Below, piece after piece: positions 25,463 to 34,204 of a DNA stretch of 64,000 bases. Position 1 is the first letter of the stretch, and the number at the start of each line of letters is the position of its first letter. Origin of the DNA: Pseudonocardia oceani (lineage in GTDB: Bacteria > Actinomycetota > Actinomycetes > Mycobacteriales > Pseudonocardiaceae); NCBI RefSeq assembly GCF_019263585.2, contig NZ_JADQDF010000001.1:4784501-4848500 (forward strand), read 5' to 3'. The notes beneath the pieces are model-generated. The model did not search any database. It worked only from the letters and a program-made list of their open reading frames with translations, and was not told the origin of the DNA. A program made the position numbers and the translations under genes.

Positions 25463-27352
25463 ATGACGACCGAGACGATCGAGTTCCAGGCGGAGGCCCG
25501 TCAGCTGATGCAGCTGATGATCCACTCGATCTATTCGAACAAGGACGTCTTCCTCCGGGAGCTGGTCTCGAACGCCTCCGACGCGCTCGACAAGCTGCGC
25601 CTGGCCTCGTACCAGGACAAAGAACTCGAGGTCGACGTCACCGACCTGCACGTCACCGTGCGGACCGACCCGCAGGCGCGCACCCTCACCGTCGCCGACA
25701 ACGGCATCGGCATGAGCCGCGACGACGTCGTGGGCCTGATCGGCACGATCGCCCGCTCCGGCAGCGCCGAGGTGCTCGCGCAGCTGCGGAAGGCGAAGGA
25801 GGCGGGCGGCTCCTCGGAGGAGGCGTCGGCGGAGCTGATCGGCCAGTTCGGCGTCGGCTTCTACTCCAGCTTCATGGTGGCCGACCGCGTCGAGATGGTG
25901 ACGCGGCGGGCCGGCGAGGCCGCGGGCGTGCACTGGGAGTCGGCGGGGGAGGGCACGTACACGATCGCCGAGGCCCCGGACGCCGAGCAGGGCACCACGA
26001 TCACGCTGCACCTCAAGCCCGTCGACGTCGAGGACGGCCTGCACGACTACGCCGACGACGCCGTCGTCCGCCGGCTGATCACCCGCTACTCCGACTTCAT
26101 CACCTGGCCCATCCGCATGGCCGCCGGTGAGGGGGGCGACGAGGTCGTCAACTCCCGCAAGGCGCTGTGGTCGCGCCCGCAGAGCGACGTGAGCGAGGAG
26201 GAGTACACCGAGTTCTACCGGCACGTCAGCCACGACTGGCAGGACCCGCTGGAGACGATCCGGCTCTCCGCGGAGGGCACGTTCGAGTACCAGGCGCTGC
26301 TGTTCCTGCCCTCGCACGCGCCGATGGACCTCTTCATGCGCGACGCCCGCCGCGGCGTGCAGCTCTACGTCAAGCGCGTCTTCATCATGGACGACTGCGA
26401 GGCGCTCGTCCCGGAGTACCTGCGGTTCGTCAAGGGCGTCGTCGACGCGGCCGACCTCTCGCTCAACGTCTCCCGCGAGATCCTGCAGCAGGACCGCCAG
26501 ATCCAGCTGATCCGCAAGCGCCTGGTCAAGAAGGTCCTCTCGACGGTGCGCACGATGCTCGACACCGCGCCGGAGAAGTACGCGACCTTCTGGTCCGAGC
26601 TCGGTCGCGCCGTCAAGGAAGGGCTGATCTCCGACCACGACAACCGGCAGGCGATCCTCGAGATCTGCTCCTTCCCGACCACGCACGACACCGAGAAGCC
26701 CACGACGCTGCGCGACTACGTCGCCCGGATGCCCGAGGGCCAGGACGCGGTCTACTACATGACCGGCGACTCGCGGGCCGCGCTCGAGGGCTCCCCGCAC
26801 ATGGAGGCCTTCCGCGCCAAGGGCTACGAGGTCCTCCTGCTGACCGACCCCGTCGACGAGGTGTGGGTCGAGGCGGTGCCGGAGTTCGACGGCACGCCGC
26901 TCGCCTCGATCGCGAAGGGCGACGTCGACCTCGGCGGCGACGAGATCGACGAGGAGACGAAGCAGGGCTTCGCGGGGCTGCTGACGTGGCTCGGGGAGGC
27001 GCTGGCCGAGGACGTCAAGGAGGTGCGGCTCTCGCACCGGCTCACGACGTCGGCGGCCTGCCTGGTCGGCGACCCGGGCGACCTCACCCCGACGCTGGAG
27101 AAGATGTACCGCGCGATGGGGCAGGAGCCGCCGAAGGTCAAGCGGATCCTGGAGCTCAACCCGCAGAGCCCGCTGGTCACCGGGCTGGCCCGGTCCCACG
27201 AGCAGCGCGGCGACGACGAGGAGCTGCGCGGCATCGCCCGCCTGCTGCACGGCACGGCGCTGCTGGCCGAGGGCGGAGAGCTGCCCGAGCCCGCCGCCTT
27301 CGCCGCCGCCCTGTCGGCGCAGCTGGAGAAGGCGCTGCAGGCGCAGGGCTGA
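25463..27352 (+). CDS. htpG: Chaperone HtpG (Hsp90)
   Basis: 629 residues, full-length bacterial Hsp90. The GHKL ATPase domain (residues 1-~215) has [26 protein letters not shown], the lid [10 protein letters not shown] and [15 protein letters not shown]. The middle domain has [20 protein letters not shown] and [20 protein letters not shown]; the C-terminal dimerisation domain runs from ~residue 505. Cytoplasmic ATP-dependent chaperone for stress-damaged proteins. Single-gene unit; GGAG lies four bases before the ATG. No CIRCE- or HspR-type box was recognised in the 156-base gap upstream. Confidence 0.97.
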
Positions 27353-27364
27353 ACGACCCGGGTC

Positions 27365-27625
27365 CTAGCGGCCCCCGCGGGTCCCGCCGTCCTGCTCGGG
27401 CGGCGGGACCTGGTCGGCCCGCGTCATGACCGTCGGCGGGTCGACCTGCGCGCGGGCGCTGTCGATCGGCTCGGTCTGGCGGCGCGGCGCCGGGGGCCGG
27501 GGCGGGGCGGGCGGCACCTGGCGGGCACGGCGGCGCCGGGCGTCGAGCACCAGCGCGACCACGGCCACGGCCAGCACCACCAGCACGCCGATCACCAGGA
27601 CCAGCACCGCCGCGGGGCCGATCAC
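27365..27625 (-). CDS. Small single-pass membrane protein
   Basis: 86 residues. One transmembrane helix near the N-terminus (AAVLVLVIGVLVVLAVAVVA), followed by a basic patch DARRRRAR and a proline-rich, probably cytoplasmic, tail. No recognised domain. Its ATG overlaps the universal stress protein stop by four bases, so the two are co-translated. High GC codon use is the same as neighbours, which supports a real gene; function unknown. Confidence 0.7.
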   Translation of the reverse strand: MIGPAAVLVLVIGVLVVLAVAVVALVLDARRRRARQVPPAPPRPPAPRRQTEPIDSARAQVDPPTVMTRADQVPPPEQDGGTRGGR

Positions 27626-28062
27626 GACGCGGCCGGGGGTGTGGCCGGGACGCAGAGCACCGGGCGCGCCGAGATCTGCAGCAGCTTGTGCGACACCGAG
27701 CCCAGCAGCGCGCCGCGCAGCGGGCTCTCGTTCCAGGTGCCGACCACGATGACGAGCGCGTCGTGCTCCTCGGCGGCGGCGATCAGGGCCGGCGCGGGGC
27801 GGGAGTCGACGACCTCCACCAGCACCCGCACCCCGGCGGCCTCCGCGGCCGCGACGGCCGGTGCGGCGACCCGCTCGTCCATGTCGTCGAGGGCCTCCCG
27901 GGCCTCGCTCGCCTCCTCGCCGACCACGTTCGGCGGCGCGATGCCGTGCACCAGCACCAGCGGCACGTCGACGCTGCCGGCCAGCTCGATCGCGATGTCG
28001 AGGGCCCGCCTCGCCCCGGGGGACCGGTCGTAGCCCAGGACGATGCTCTTCCCACTCGCCAC
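27622..28062 (-). CDS. Universal stress protein (UspA family)
   Basis: 146 residues with one Usp domain. N-terminal SIVLGYDRSPGARRALDIAI gives the first beta strand and phosphate-side loop; the C-terminal DALVIVVGTWNESPLRGALL and SVSHKLLQISARPVLCVP follow the ATP-binding Usp pattern G-x2-G-x9-G-S/T only loosely (GTWNESPLRGALLGSVSHKL), so ATP binding is probable but uncertain. Located between a permease gene and the small membrane protein on the same strand; Usp-permease pairs are common. Confidence 0.9.
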   Translation of the reverse strand: MASGKSIVLGYDRSPGARRALDIAIELAGSVDVPLVLVHGIAPPNVVGEEASEAREALDDMDERVAAPAVAAAEAAGVRVLVEVVDSRPAPALIAAAEEHDALVIVVGTWNESPLRGALLGSVSHKLLQISARPVLCVPATPPAAS

Positions 28063-28066
28063 GTGT

Positions 28067-29566
28067 TCAGCCCTTCTCGAGGTCCGGCGCCACGCCGGGC
28101 CGTTCCTGCCAGAACCGTGCGTCGTGCAGGCGCCAGCCGATCATGAAGACGATACCGACCAGGAAGATCGCGACCCCGATCACCAGGGGCGGGCCGAAGC
28201 CGAACCAGGACGTGCCCGACGAGCTCGCCTCCGGGTCGTTGAGGTCGGTGACCGACAGGACGAGCAGGTAGATCAGCAGTGCCGAGCCCACGAGCGGCCC
28301 GATGCCGATGAGGATCAGGTCGGACGCGCTGCGCAGCAGCTGCTTGCGGTAGTAGACCGCGCACGCGATGCCGGTGAGCGAGTAGTAGAACGCGATGAGC
28401 AGCGACAGCGCGGTGAGCGAGTCGAACAGGGCGTTCTCGCTGATCAGGTAGATGAGGACGTACCAGCCGATGGCGATGGCCGCGACCGTCCACGTCGACA
28501 CGTCCGGCGTGCGGAACCGGGGGTGGATGTGCGCGAGCCGCCGGGGCAGCGCCGCCCGCCGCGCCATCGACAGCCCCGTGCGCGAGGCCGGGATGATCGT
28601 GGTCTGGGTGGAGGCGAGCGCGGCGGTGGCCACCGAGAGCAGCAGCACCCAGTCCCAGCCGCCGAGGACCTGCTCGCCCAGCAGCGCGAAGATCAGCTCG
28701 GCCTGGTCCTGGTTCTCGGCGAGGAACCCGGTGCCCGCGAACGCCACCACGGCGTAGGCGACGGCGAGGTAGGTGGCCAGCAGCACGACGGTGGAGGCGA
28801 TCGCGGCGCGGCCCGGCGTGGACGCGGAGTCGGTGGTCTCCTCGGTGAGGTTCACCGCCGACTCCCAGCCCCAGTAGGCGAACACGCCGAGCAGCAGGCC
28901 CGCCGTCAGCGCCGCACCGCCCTCGGCGAAGGGGTTGAGCCACGCGAACGAGGGCGTCTCGGCGTCGAAGGGGGTGTCGCCGGTGGACGCGCGCACGAGC
29001 GCCACCACCGCGAACACCAGCAGCGAGACCACCTGCACCAGGATCAGCACGTTCTGGAACCGCGCGGAGATCTCGGTGCCGAGCACGCACAGCGCCGTCA
29101 TCGCCAGCACGACGACCACGACGATCGGGATGACGACGGCGTTGTCGCCCGCCAGGTCGTCGAGGTTGAGCGTGAGCAGCGAGAAGCGGACGGCCGTGTC
29201 GGCGAGCGAGCCGGTGACCAGCACGCCCGTCATCGCGATCGACCAGCCGCCGATCCAGCCGAGCGAGGGCCCCATCGCCCGGGTGACCCAGGAGAACGTC
29301 GTGCCGCAGTCCTGGTCGACCTTGTTGAGGTAGTAGAACGCCGACGCGATGAGCAGCATCGGCACGAACGACGCCAGCAGCACGCCGGGGGCGTACACCC
29401 CGACGAGCGCGACGACCGGCCCGATGATCGCCGCCAGCGAGTACGCCGGTGAGGTCGACGCCAGGCCGATCACCAAGGCGTCGACGAAGGAGATCGCGCC
29501 CGGTTCGAGCTGCGCCTCGCCGGCCGTCGGCGTGCCGGCCCCGTGTTCGCGCGCCTCGCTGGTCAT
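28067..29566 (-). CDS. APC-family amino acid permease
   Basis: 499 residues with 12 hydrophobic segments. N-terminal pattern GAISFVDALVIGLASTSPAY is the APC segment 1 substrate-binding break; GTTFSWVTRAMGPSLGWIGG and AYWGWESAVNLTEET are typical of the branch with the YbeC/CadB-like and putrescine/amino-acid transporters. ATG at 29566 is preferred to the upstream TTG. It is followed after four bases by the Usp gene. Substrate cannot be read off; polyamine or amino acid uptake is plausible. Confidence 0.9.
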   Translation of the reverse strand: MTSEAREHGAGTPTAGEAQLEPGAISFVDALVIGLASTSPAYSLAAIIGPVVALVGVYAPGVLLASFVPMLLIASAFYYLNKVDQDCGTTFSWVTRAMGPSLGWIGGWSIAMTGVLVTGSLADTAVRFSLLTLNLDDLAGDNAVVIPIVVVVVLAMTALCVLGTEISARFQNVLILVQVVSLLVFAVVALVRASTGDTPFDAETPSFAWLNPFAEGGAALTAGLLLGVFAYWGWESAVNLTEETTDSASTPGRAAIASTVVLLATYLAVAYAVVAFAGTGFLAENQDQAELIFALLGEQVLGGWDWVLLLSVATAALASTQTTIIPASRTGLSMARRAALPRRLAHIHPRFRTPDVSTWTVAAIAIGWYVLIYLISENALFDSLTALSLLIAFYYSLTGIACAVYYRKQLLRSASDLILIGIGPLVGSALLIYLLVLSVTDLNDPEASSSGTSWFGFGPPLVIGVAIFLVGIVFMIGWRLHDARFWQERPGVAPDLEKG

Positions 29567-29625
29567 GCGCAATTATCCGCAGGCCACGGCATTCAGCCAC
29601 AAGGGTCGGACGGCTACGTTGTCGT

Positions 29626-30710
29626 ATGCGGATCCTCCTGGTGGGTGCCGGCGGCGTCGGCGGGTCGACGCCTCCGACGAGGCGGCCGTCGCGGCGCTGA
29701 TCGCCGAGCACGGCGTCACCGCGCTGCTCAACGCCACCGACCCCCGGCTCGTCATGCCGCTGTTCCGGGCGTGCCTGGCCGCCGGGGTCACCTACCTGGA
29801 CATGGCGATGTCGATGTCGCTTCCGCACGCGACGGCGCCGTACACGCAGCCCGGGGTGAAGCTGGGCGACGAGCAGTTCGCGCTCGACGACGCGTTCCGC
29901 GAGGCGGGGGTCCTCGCGCTCGTGGGGATGGGCGTCGAGCCCGGCCTGTCCGACGTCTTCGCGCGCTTCGCCGCCGACCACCTGTTCTCCGTGATCGACG
30001 AGCTCGGCGTGCGCGACGGCTCGGACCTGCGCGTGGAGGGCCGCGGGTTCGCGCCGCCGTTCTCGATCCGGACGCTGATCGAGGAGTGCCTCAACCCGCC
30101 CGTCGTGTGGGAGCGCGAGCGCGGCTGGTTCACCACCGAGCCGTTCAGCGAGCCCGAGGTGTTCGACTTCCCCGAGGGCATCGGGCCGCTGGAGTGCGTG
30201 AACGTCGAGCACGAGGAGGTGCTCCTCATGCCGCGCTGGGTCGACGCGAAGCGCGTCACGTTCACGTACGGCCTGGGGGAGCAGGTCATCGCCGTGCTGC
30301 GCACGCTGCACGAGCTCGGCCTGTCGTCGACGGTGCCGGTGCGGGTGGGCGACGTGGCGGTCTCGCCGCGCGAGGTCGTGGCCGCGTGCCTGCCCGACCC
30401 GGCCGGCCTCGGCCACACGATGACCGGGCGGACCTGCGCGGGCCTGTGGGTCAGCGGGGTGGGCGTCGACGGCGAGCCGCGGGAGGTCTACCTGTACCAC
30501 GTGGTCGACAACGCCTGGTCGATGCGCGAGTACGGGTGCCAGGCGGTGGTGTGGCAGACGGCGGTGAACCCCGTCGTCGCGCTGGAGCTGCTGGCCACGG
30601 GGGTGTGGTCGGGGCGGGGGGTGCCGGGGCCGGAGGCGTTCGACGCGGTCCCGTTCCTCGACCTCCTCACCGCCTACGGCTCGCCCTGGGGGATGCGCGA
30701 GGGCGGCTGA
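29626..30710 (+). pseudogene. Saccharopine dehydrogenase-like gene with N-terminal deletion
   Basis: The ATG at 29626 gives MRILLVGAGGVGG, the Rossmann start of saccharopine dehydrogenases, but within ~15 codons the frame is lost and the rest (VDASDEAAVAALIAEHGVTA onward) continues in another frame. Roughly 50 codons that normally lie between them are absent. From there ~337 codons read cleanly to 30710: LLNATDPRLVMPLF, GMGVEPGLSDVFARFAADHL, WVDAKRVTFTYGLGEQVIAV. The family reduces or oxidises imino acid intermediates; without the NAD site this copy should be inactive. The junction repeats the bases GTCGACGCCTCC/GTCGACGCCTCCGAC-like context, so a deletion or an assembly error is possible. Confidence 0.78.
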
Positions 30711-30828
30711 CGCCGGAACCGGGGTGGTGCTGGCACCACCGCGATCCGCCCGGTGGCGTCCTGGGGCCGGCACCGCCGCCGCGGAGATCCTGGTCCCCGA
30801 TCAGGACCCCCTACCGAGGAGACACCCG

Positions 30829-31515
30829 GTGACCACGCAGACCGCCGCCCCCGTCGTCGACACGATCCCCGCCCGCCGCACCCCGTGGCCCTACGCCGGG
30901 ATCGCCTCCGGCCTCGCCGCCGGCGCCTCCACGTTCTTCCTCGCCCAGGCGCCCGAGACGTTCAGCGGCCCGCCGGAGCCCACGACCGGGTTCCTGCTCG
31001 AGAACCTGGCCGCGCCCGCCACCGTGCAGCTCGGCGGCACGCTGGCCCTGGTCGGGCTGGCGGCGTCGCTGGTGTTCCTGCTCGGCCTCACCCGCTTCCA
31101 CGCCCGGCACTCCCGGCGCGAGGGGCTGGTCGAGGCGCTGCGCTGGACCTCGGTCGCGTTCCTCGCCGCCGGCGCGGTCGGCGTCCTGCTGCGCTACGTC
31201 GCCGCGAGCGGGGTGCCCGGCGGCACCGACTCCGCGTTCTACACGCCCGAGGCCGCCGTCACGCTCGGGGTGCTCGCCGACCAGGCCGGCTTCGGGGCGT
31301 TCCTGCCGGGGCTGGCCGTGATGGCGGTCGTCGGGATCCTCGCCGTCCGCGACCGCGTGCTGCCCCTGGGCGTCGGCATCGCCGCGCTGGTGCTCGCCGG
31401 CGCCTCGACGGCCGCCACCGTCGTGCTCGGCCTGCCCTACAGCGCCGGCCTGGTCTGGCCGCTGTTCGCGCTGGTCGTCGGCGTCGCCGGGCTGGCGTCG
31501 CGCCGGGCGGGGTGA
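30829..31515 (+). CDS. Polytopic membrane protein of unknown function
   Basis: 228 residues from a GTG preceded by GAGGAGA. Five or six hydrophobic helices: near residues ~20-38, ~70-92, ~105-122, ~145-170 and two near the C-terminus (LPLGVGIAALVLAGASTAAT). No recognised family motif; layout resembles DUF4386-like membrane proteins, which is only a guess. It lies 118 bases after the decayed saccharopine dehydrogenase gene and 64 before the DUF4383 gene, all on the plus strand. Confidence 0.72.
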   Translation: MTTQTAAPVVDTIPARRTPWPYAGIASGLAAGASTFFLAQAPETFSGPPEPTTGFLLENLAAPATVQLGGTLALVGLAASLVFLLGLTRFHARHSRREGLVEALRWTSVAFLAAGAVGVLLRYVAASGVPGGTDSAFYTPEAAVTLGVLADQAGFGAFLPGLAVMAVVGILAVRDRVLPLGVGIAALVLAGASTAATVVLGLPYSAGLVWPLFALVVGVAGLASRRAG

Positions 31516-31579
31516 TCCGGGGCGGAGAGCCGGGCGGGGTCGAGTGGCGCTCGGCCCCGTCCGGTCGCACCCTGGGGAC

Positions 31580-32233
31580 ATGAACAACCTCTGGCGCGAT
31601 TCGACCCGGCGTCTGGACGTGGTGCACCGCATCGGCGCCGTCGTGTTCGGCCTCGGTCTCTGGGTGTTCGGGGGCCTCGGTCTCGCGGACGGCCTCCCGC
31701 TGTTCTCCACCGCCGGCCAGTCCGTGCTGGGGCTCTCGTCGAACGGCCTGCTGTCGTGGGTGTCGCTCGTGGTCGGCGCGGTGCTCATCGCCGGGGGGAT
31801 CCACGGCGGACGTACGGCGTCGACCGTCCTCACCGTGGTCGGCGCCGCGTTCCTGCTCTCCGGCGTCGTCAACGTGCTGGTGCTCGACGGGCCGCTCAAC
31901 CTGCTGGCGTTCCGGATGTCGAACGTCGTGTTCAGCCTGGTCTCGGGGGGCCTGCTGCTGATCCTCGGCTCCTACGGCCGGTTCACCGGGCGGCTGCCCG
32001 AGGACAACCCCTACGCCGACGGCAGCCGGACCACCGACGCCGACGGCGTGCCCGAGCCGGTCCGGATCGAGGACCTCGCCACCTCCCGCGCGGCCGTCGA
32101 GATGGCCGAGGCCGAGCGCGCCGACGCCCGCCACGCGGCCGGCCCGGAGCAGCGCTCGGCGCTCGACGCGGTGCGCGGCTCCCGCCGCCCCGAGGACCGG
32201 CTGCGCGGCTGGCGCGAGGAGCACGCCGACTGA
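31580..32233 (+). CDS. DUF4383 family membrane protein
   Basis: 217 residues. Four hydrophobic helices in the first ~140 residues, with VHRIGAVVFGLGLWVFGGLG and the DUF4383-like FLLSGVVNVLVLDGPLNLLAF (quoted in part) and MSNVVFSLVSGGLLLILGSY. The C-terminal ~75 residues are soluble, acidic/basic and Ala-rich (EDLATSRAAVEMAEAERADA). Function unknown; common in actinobacteria. ATG follows CTGGGG. The last gene before the convergent copper amine oxidase. Confidence 0.78.
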   Translation: MNNLWRDSTRRLDVVHRIGAVVFGLGLWVFGGLGLADGLPLFSTAGQSVLGLSSNGLLSWVSLVVGAVLIAGGIHGGRTASTVLTVVGAAFLLSGVVNVLVLDGPLNLLAFRMSNVVFSLVSGGLLLILGSYGRFTGRLPEDNPYADGSRTTDADGVPEPVRIEDLATSRAAVEMAEAERADARHAAGPEQRSALDAVRGSRRPEDRLRGWREEHAD

Positions 32234-32249
32234 GCGGGCCGCGCCCTGC

Positions 32250-34103
32250 TCAGTGCGAGGGCGCCACGTCCAGCGCGGGGTTGGCGTCGAAGAAGCCGGT
32301 CGGCTTGAGCCAGAAGCTCACGGTGTCGGCGGGCATCACCGGCCAGTCCTCGACGCGCGGCACGTGGTGGATGCCGAAGACGTACCAGAGCACGACGTCG
32401 GCATCGGTTACCGGACGGCCGGCGGCCGTCCACACCGGCAGCCCCTCGTCGACCTCGGACTGGTTGACGAACTCCCCGCTCGGCCACCGCTCGTCGGGCG
32501 CGTACGGCGTGACCCACAGCGTGTGCGCGAGCACCCCGGCGCGGCGCAGCAGCGGGGCGGCCGGGTCGAGCATCGGCGGGATCGCGGCACCCGGCACCAG
32601 CTTGTAGGCCGTCGGGGCGCCGTGGGCGTTGCGCCGCCGCGGGTTGGTGACCTTCCAGGCGCGCTGGCTCGCCCAGTCGTGGTCGAGGCCGCCCTCGACG
32701 GTGACCGGCGTGGAGCGCTGCACGAGCGCCAGCCCGTCGGGGTTGTCCGGCCCGATGGGCGGCGCCTCGGTCTGCGACTGCACCACCGTGTTCGTCGGCC
32801 CGTCGACGTCCATGTCCAGGCGCGCGACGATGAAGTGCTGGTGGATCGGCGCGTAGGTGTCGCGGTCGACGACCACCCCGTACGGCGGCGCCTCGCCCGT
32901 GAACGGTGTCGTCACCATGATCCCGGTGGCGCGCACCTCGCACTCGATCGAGCCGTCCTCGTAGAGGCGCCAGTAGACGAGGTACTCGTAGTTGGCGACG
33001 GTGACGTGCGTCGACACCACCATGCGGCGCATGCGCCGGACCTGCGCGCCCGCCTGCCCGTCGACGTGCTTCCAGAGGATCCCGTTGTCCTCCTCGTGCA
33101 GGCAGATCGCGTGCGGGATCTCCACCGGCTCGCCCGCGGTGTCGTGCAGGACGGCGTCGAGGTAGCGGATCTCGCCGAGGCAGTCGCAGCCCAGCTCGAG
33201 CGAGGTCGTCATGAAGCCGAGGCCCCACTCGCCGATGTCGAAGGCGGTGCGGTCGGCGTGCTGCGGGGTGGGGTCGCGGTAGGGCACGACCATCTCGGCG
33301 AACGACAGGCGGTGCGCGATCGGCCGGAGCTCGTCGCCGTCCTGCCAGCCGACCTCGTGCAGCACCAGCCCCTCGCGGTGGGTGAACCCGATGCGCAGGC
33401 GCCAGTTCTGCCAGCTCAGCGCGTGGCCGTCGAGGGTGAAGGAGACGCCATCGCGCTGGGTGATCTCCAGCGGCTTCCGGTCGGTGCGGGGCGCGTAGCC
33501 GGGGACGTGCGCCGGGTCGTACTCGCCCTGGACCTCGGGGAACCCGGGCCGTGCGGTGTCCTGGACCTCCAGGAGCGCCATCGTGTTGAGGTCGACGACG
33601 AGCTTGAGACCGGCCACCGGGTGGGCGTAGGGGTTGGCGCCCGGCGCCGCGCGCAGCCACACGTCGCACCAGCCGATGCGGCGGCCGCGGTGGGCGTCGG
33701 GGATGCGGTGACCGCCGTAGGTCCAGACGTCGATCAGCGTCAGCGACGGGTCGGTGATGCCGCGCCCGGCCAGCGCCGCGACGACGTCGGGGTGCGCGCG
33801 CATGGCCTCGTCGCACTCGTGCCACTCGTCGACGGTGGCGTGGGGCTGCTGACCCGGCCGGGCCTCCCAGCTCGTGAGGGTGTCGGCGGTGAGGTCGAGC
33901 AGGGCGACGTGGGCGGTGCCCCCGACGGTGTCCCAGACGACGGCGCGGGCCTCGCGGGGTCCGGGCGCCGCCCCCTTCACGGGCTCGCGCAGCTCGATGC
34001 CCGCGATCCGCCACCCCGGGCGCTCGACGCCCTTCTCCCGGCGCAGCAGTGCGGTGACCTGGCGGAACTCGTTGGCGGTGAGGGGATCGAGGGGGTGCGT
34101 CAC
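32250..34103 (-). CDS. Copper-containing primary-amine oxidase
   Basis: 617 residues, normal for bacterial tynA/AGAO-like copper amine oxidases. Oxidises primary amines to aldehydes with H2O2 and ammonia. The cofactor tyrosine is in VANYEYLVYW (Asn-Tyr-Glu-Tyr; first Tyr becomes topaquinone). The catalytic base Asp is in FDIGEWGLG region, after VPYRDPTPQHADR. Copper His ligands are in PIHQHFIVARLDMDVDG and FGIHHVPRVEDWPVMPAD. No signal peptide is seen, so it is cytosolic. GTG start. The decayed aldehyde dehydrogenase 8 kb away could once have served its product. Substrate (phenethylamine, histamine, tyramine) is not determined. Confidence 0.95.
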   Translation of the reverse strand: MTHPLDPLTANEFRQVTALLRREKGVERPGWRIAGIELREPVKGAAPGPREARAVVWDTVGGTAHVALLDLTADTLTSWEARPGQQPHATVDEWHECDEAMRAHPDVVAALAGRGITDPSLTLIDVWTYGGHRIPDAHRGRRIGWCDVWLRAAPGANPYAHPVAGLKLVVDLNTMALLEVQDTARPGFPEVQGEYDPAHVPGYAPRTDRKPLEITQRDGVSFTLDGHALSWQNWRLRIGFTHREGLVLHEVGWQDGDELRPIAHRLSFAEMVVPYRDPTPQHADRTAFDIGEWGLGFMTTSLELGCDCLGEIRYLDAVLHDTAGEPVEIPHAICLHEEDNGILWKHVDGQAGAQVRRMRRMVVSTHVTVANYEYLVYWRLYEDGSIECEVRATGIMVTTPFTGEAPPYGVVVDRDTYAPIHQHFIVARLDMDVDGPTNTVVQSQTEAPPIGPDNPDGLALVQRSTPVTVEGGLDHDWASQRAWKVTNPRRRNAHGAPTAYKLVPGAAIPPMLDPAAPLLRRAGVLAHTLWVTPYAPDERWPSGEFVNQSEVDEGLPVWTAAGRPVTDADVVLWYVFGIHHVPRVEDWPVMPADTVSFWLKPTGFFDANPALDVAPSH

Positions 34104-34204
34104 GGGGGCAGTCTGCCCTCCCGCGACGGCGGTGGCGCTCCTCTGCTCAGAGCTGGGCCGGGAGTGATCAGCGGCTCGCGCCCCGGGATCTAGGGTGCGG
34201 CACC

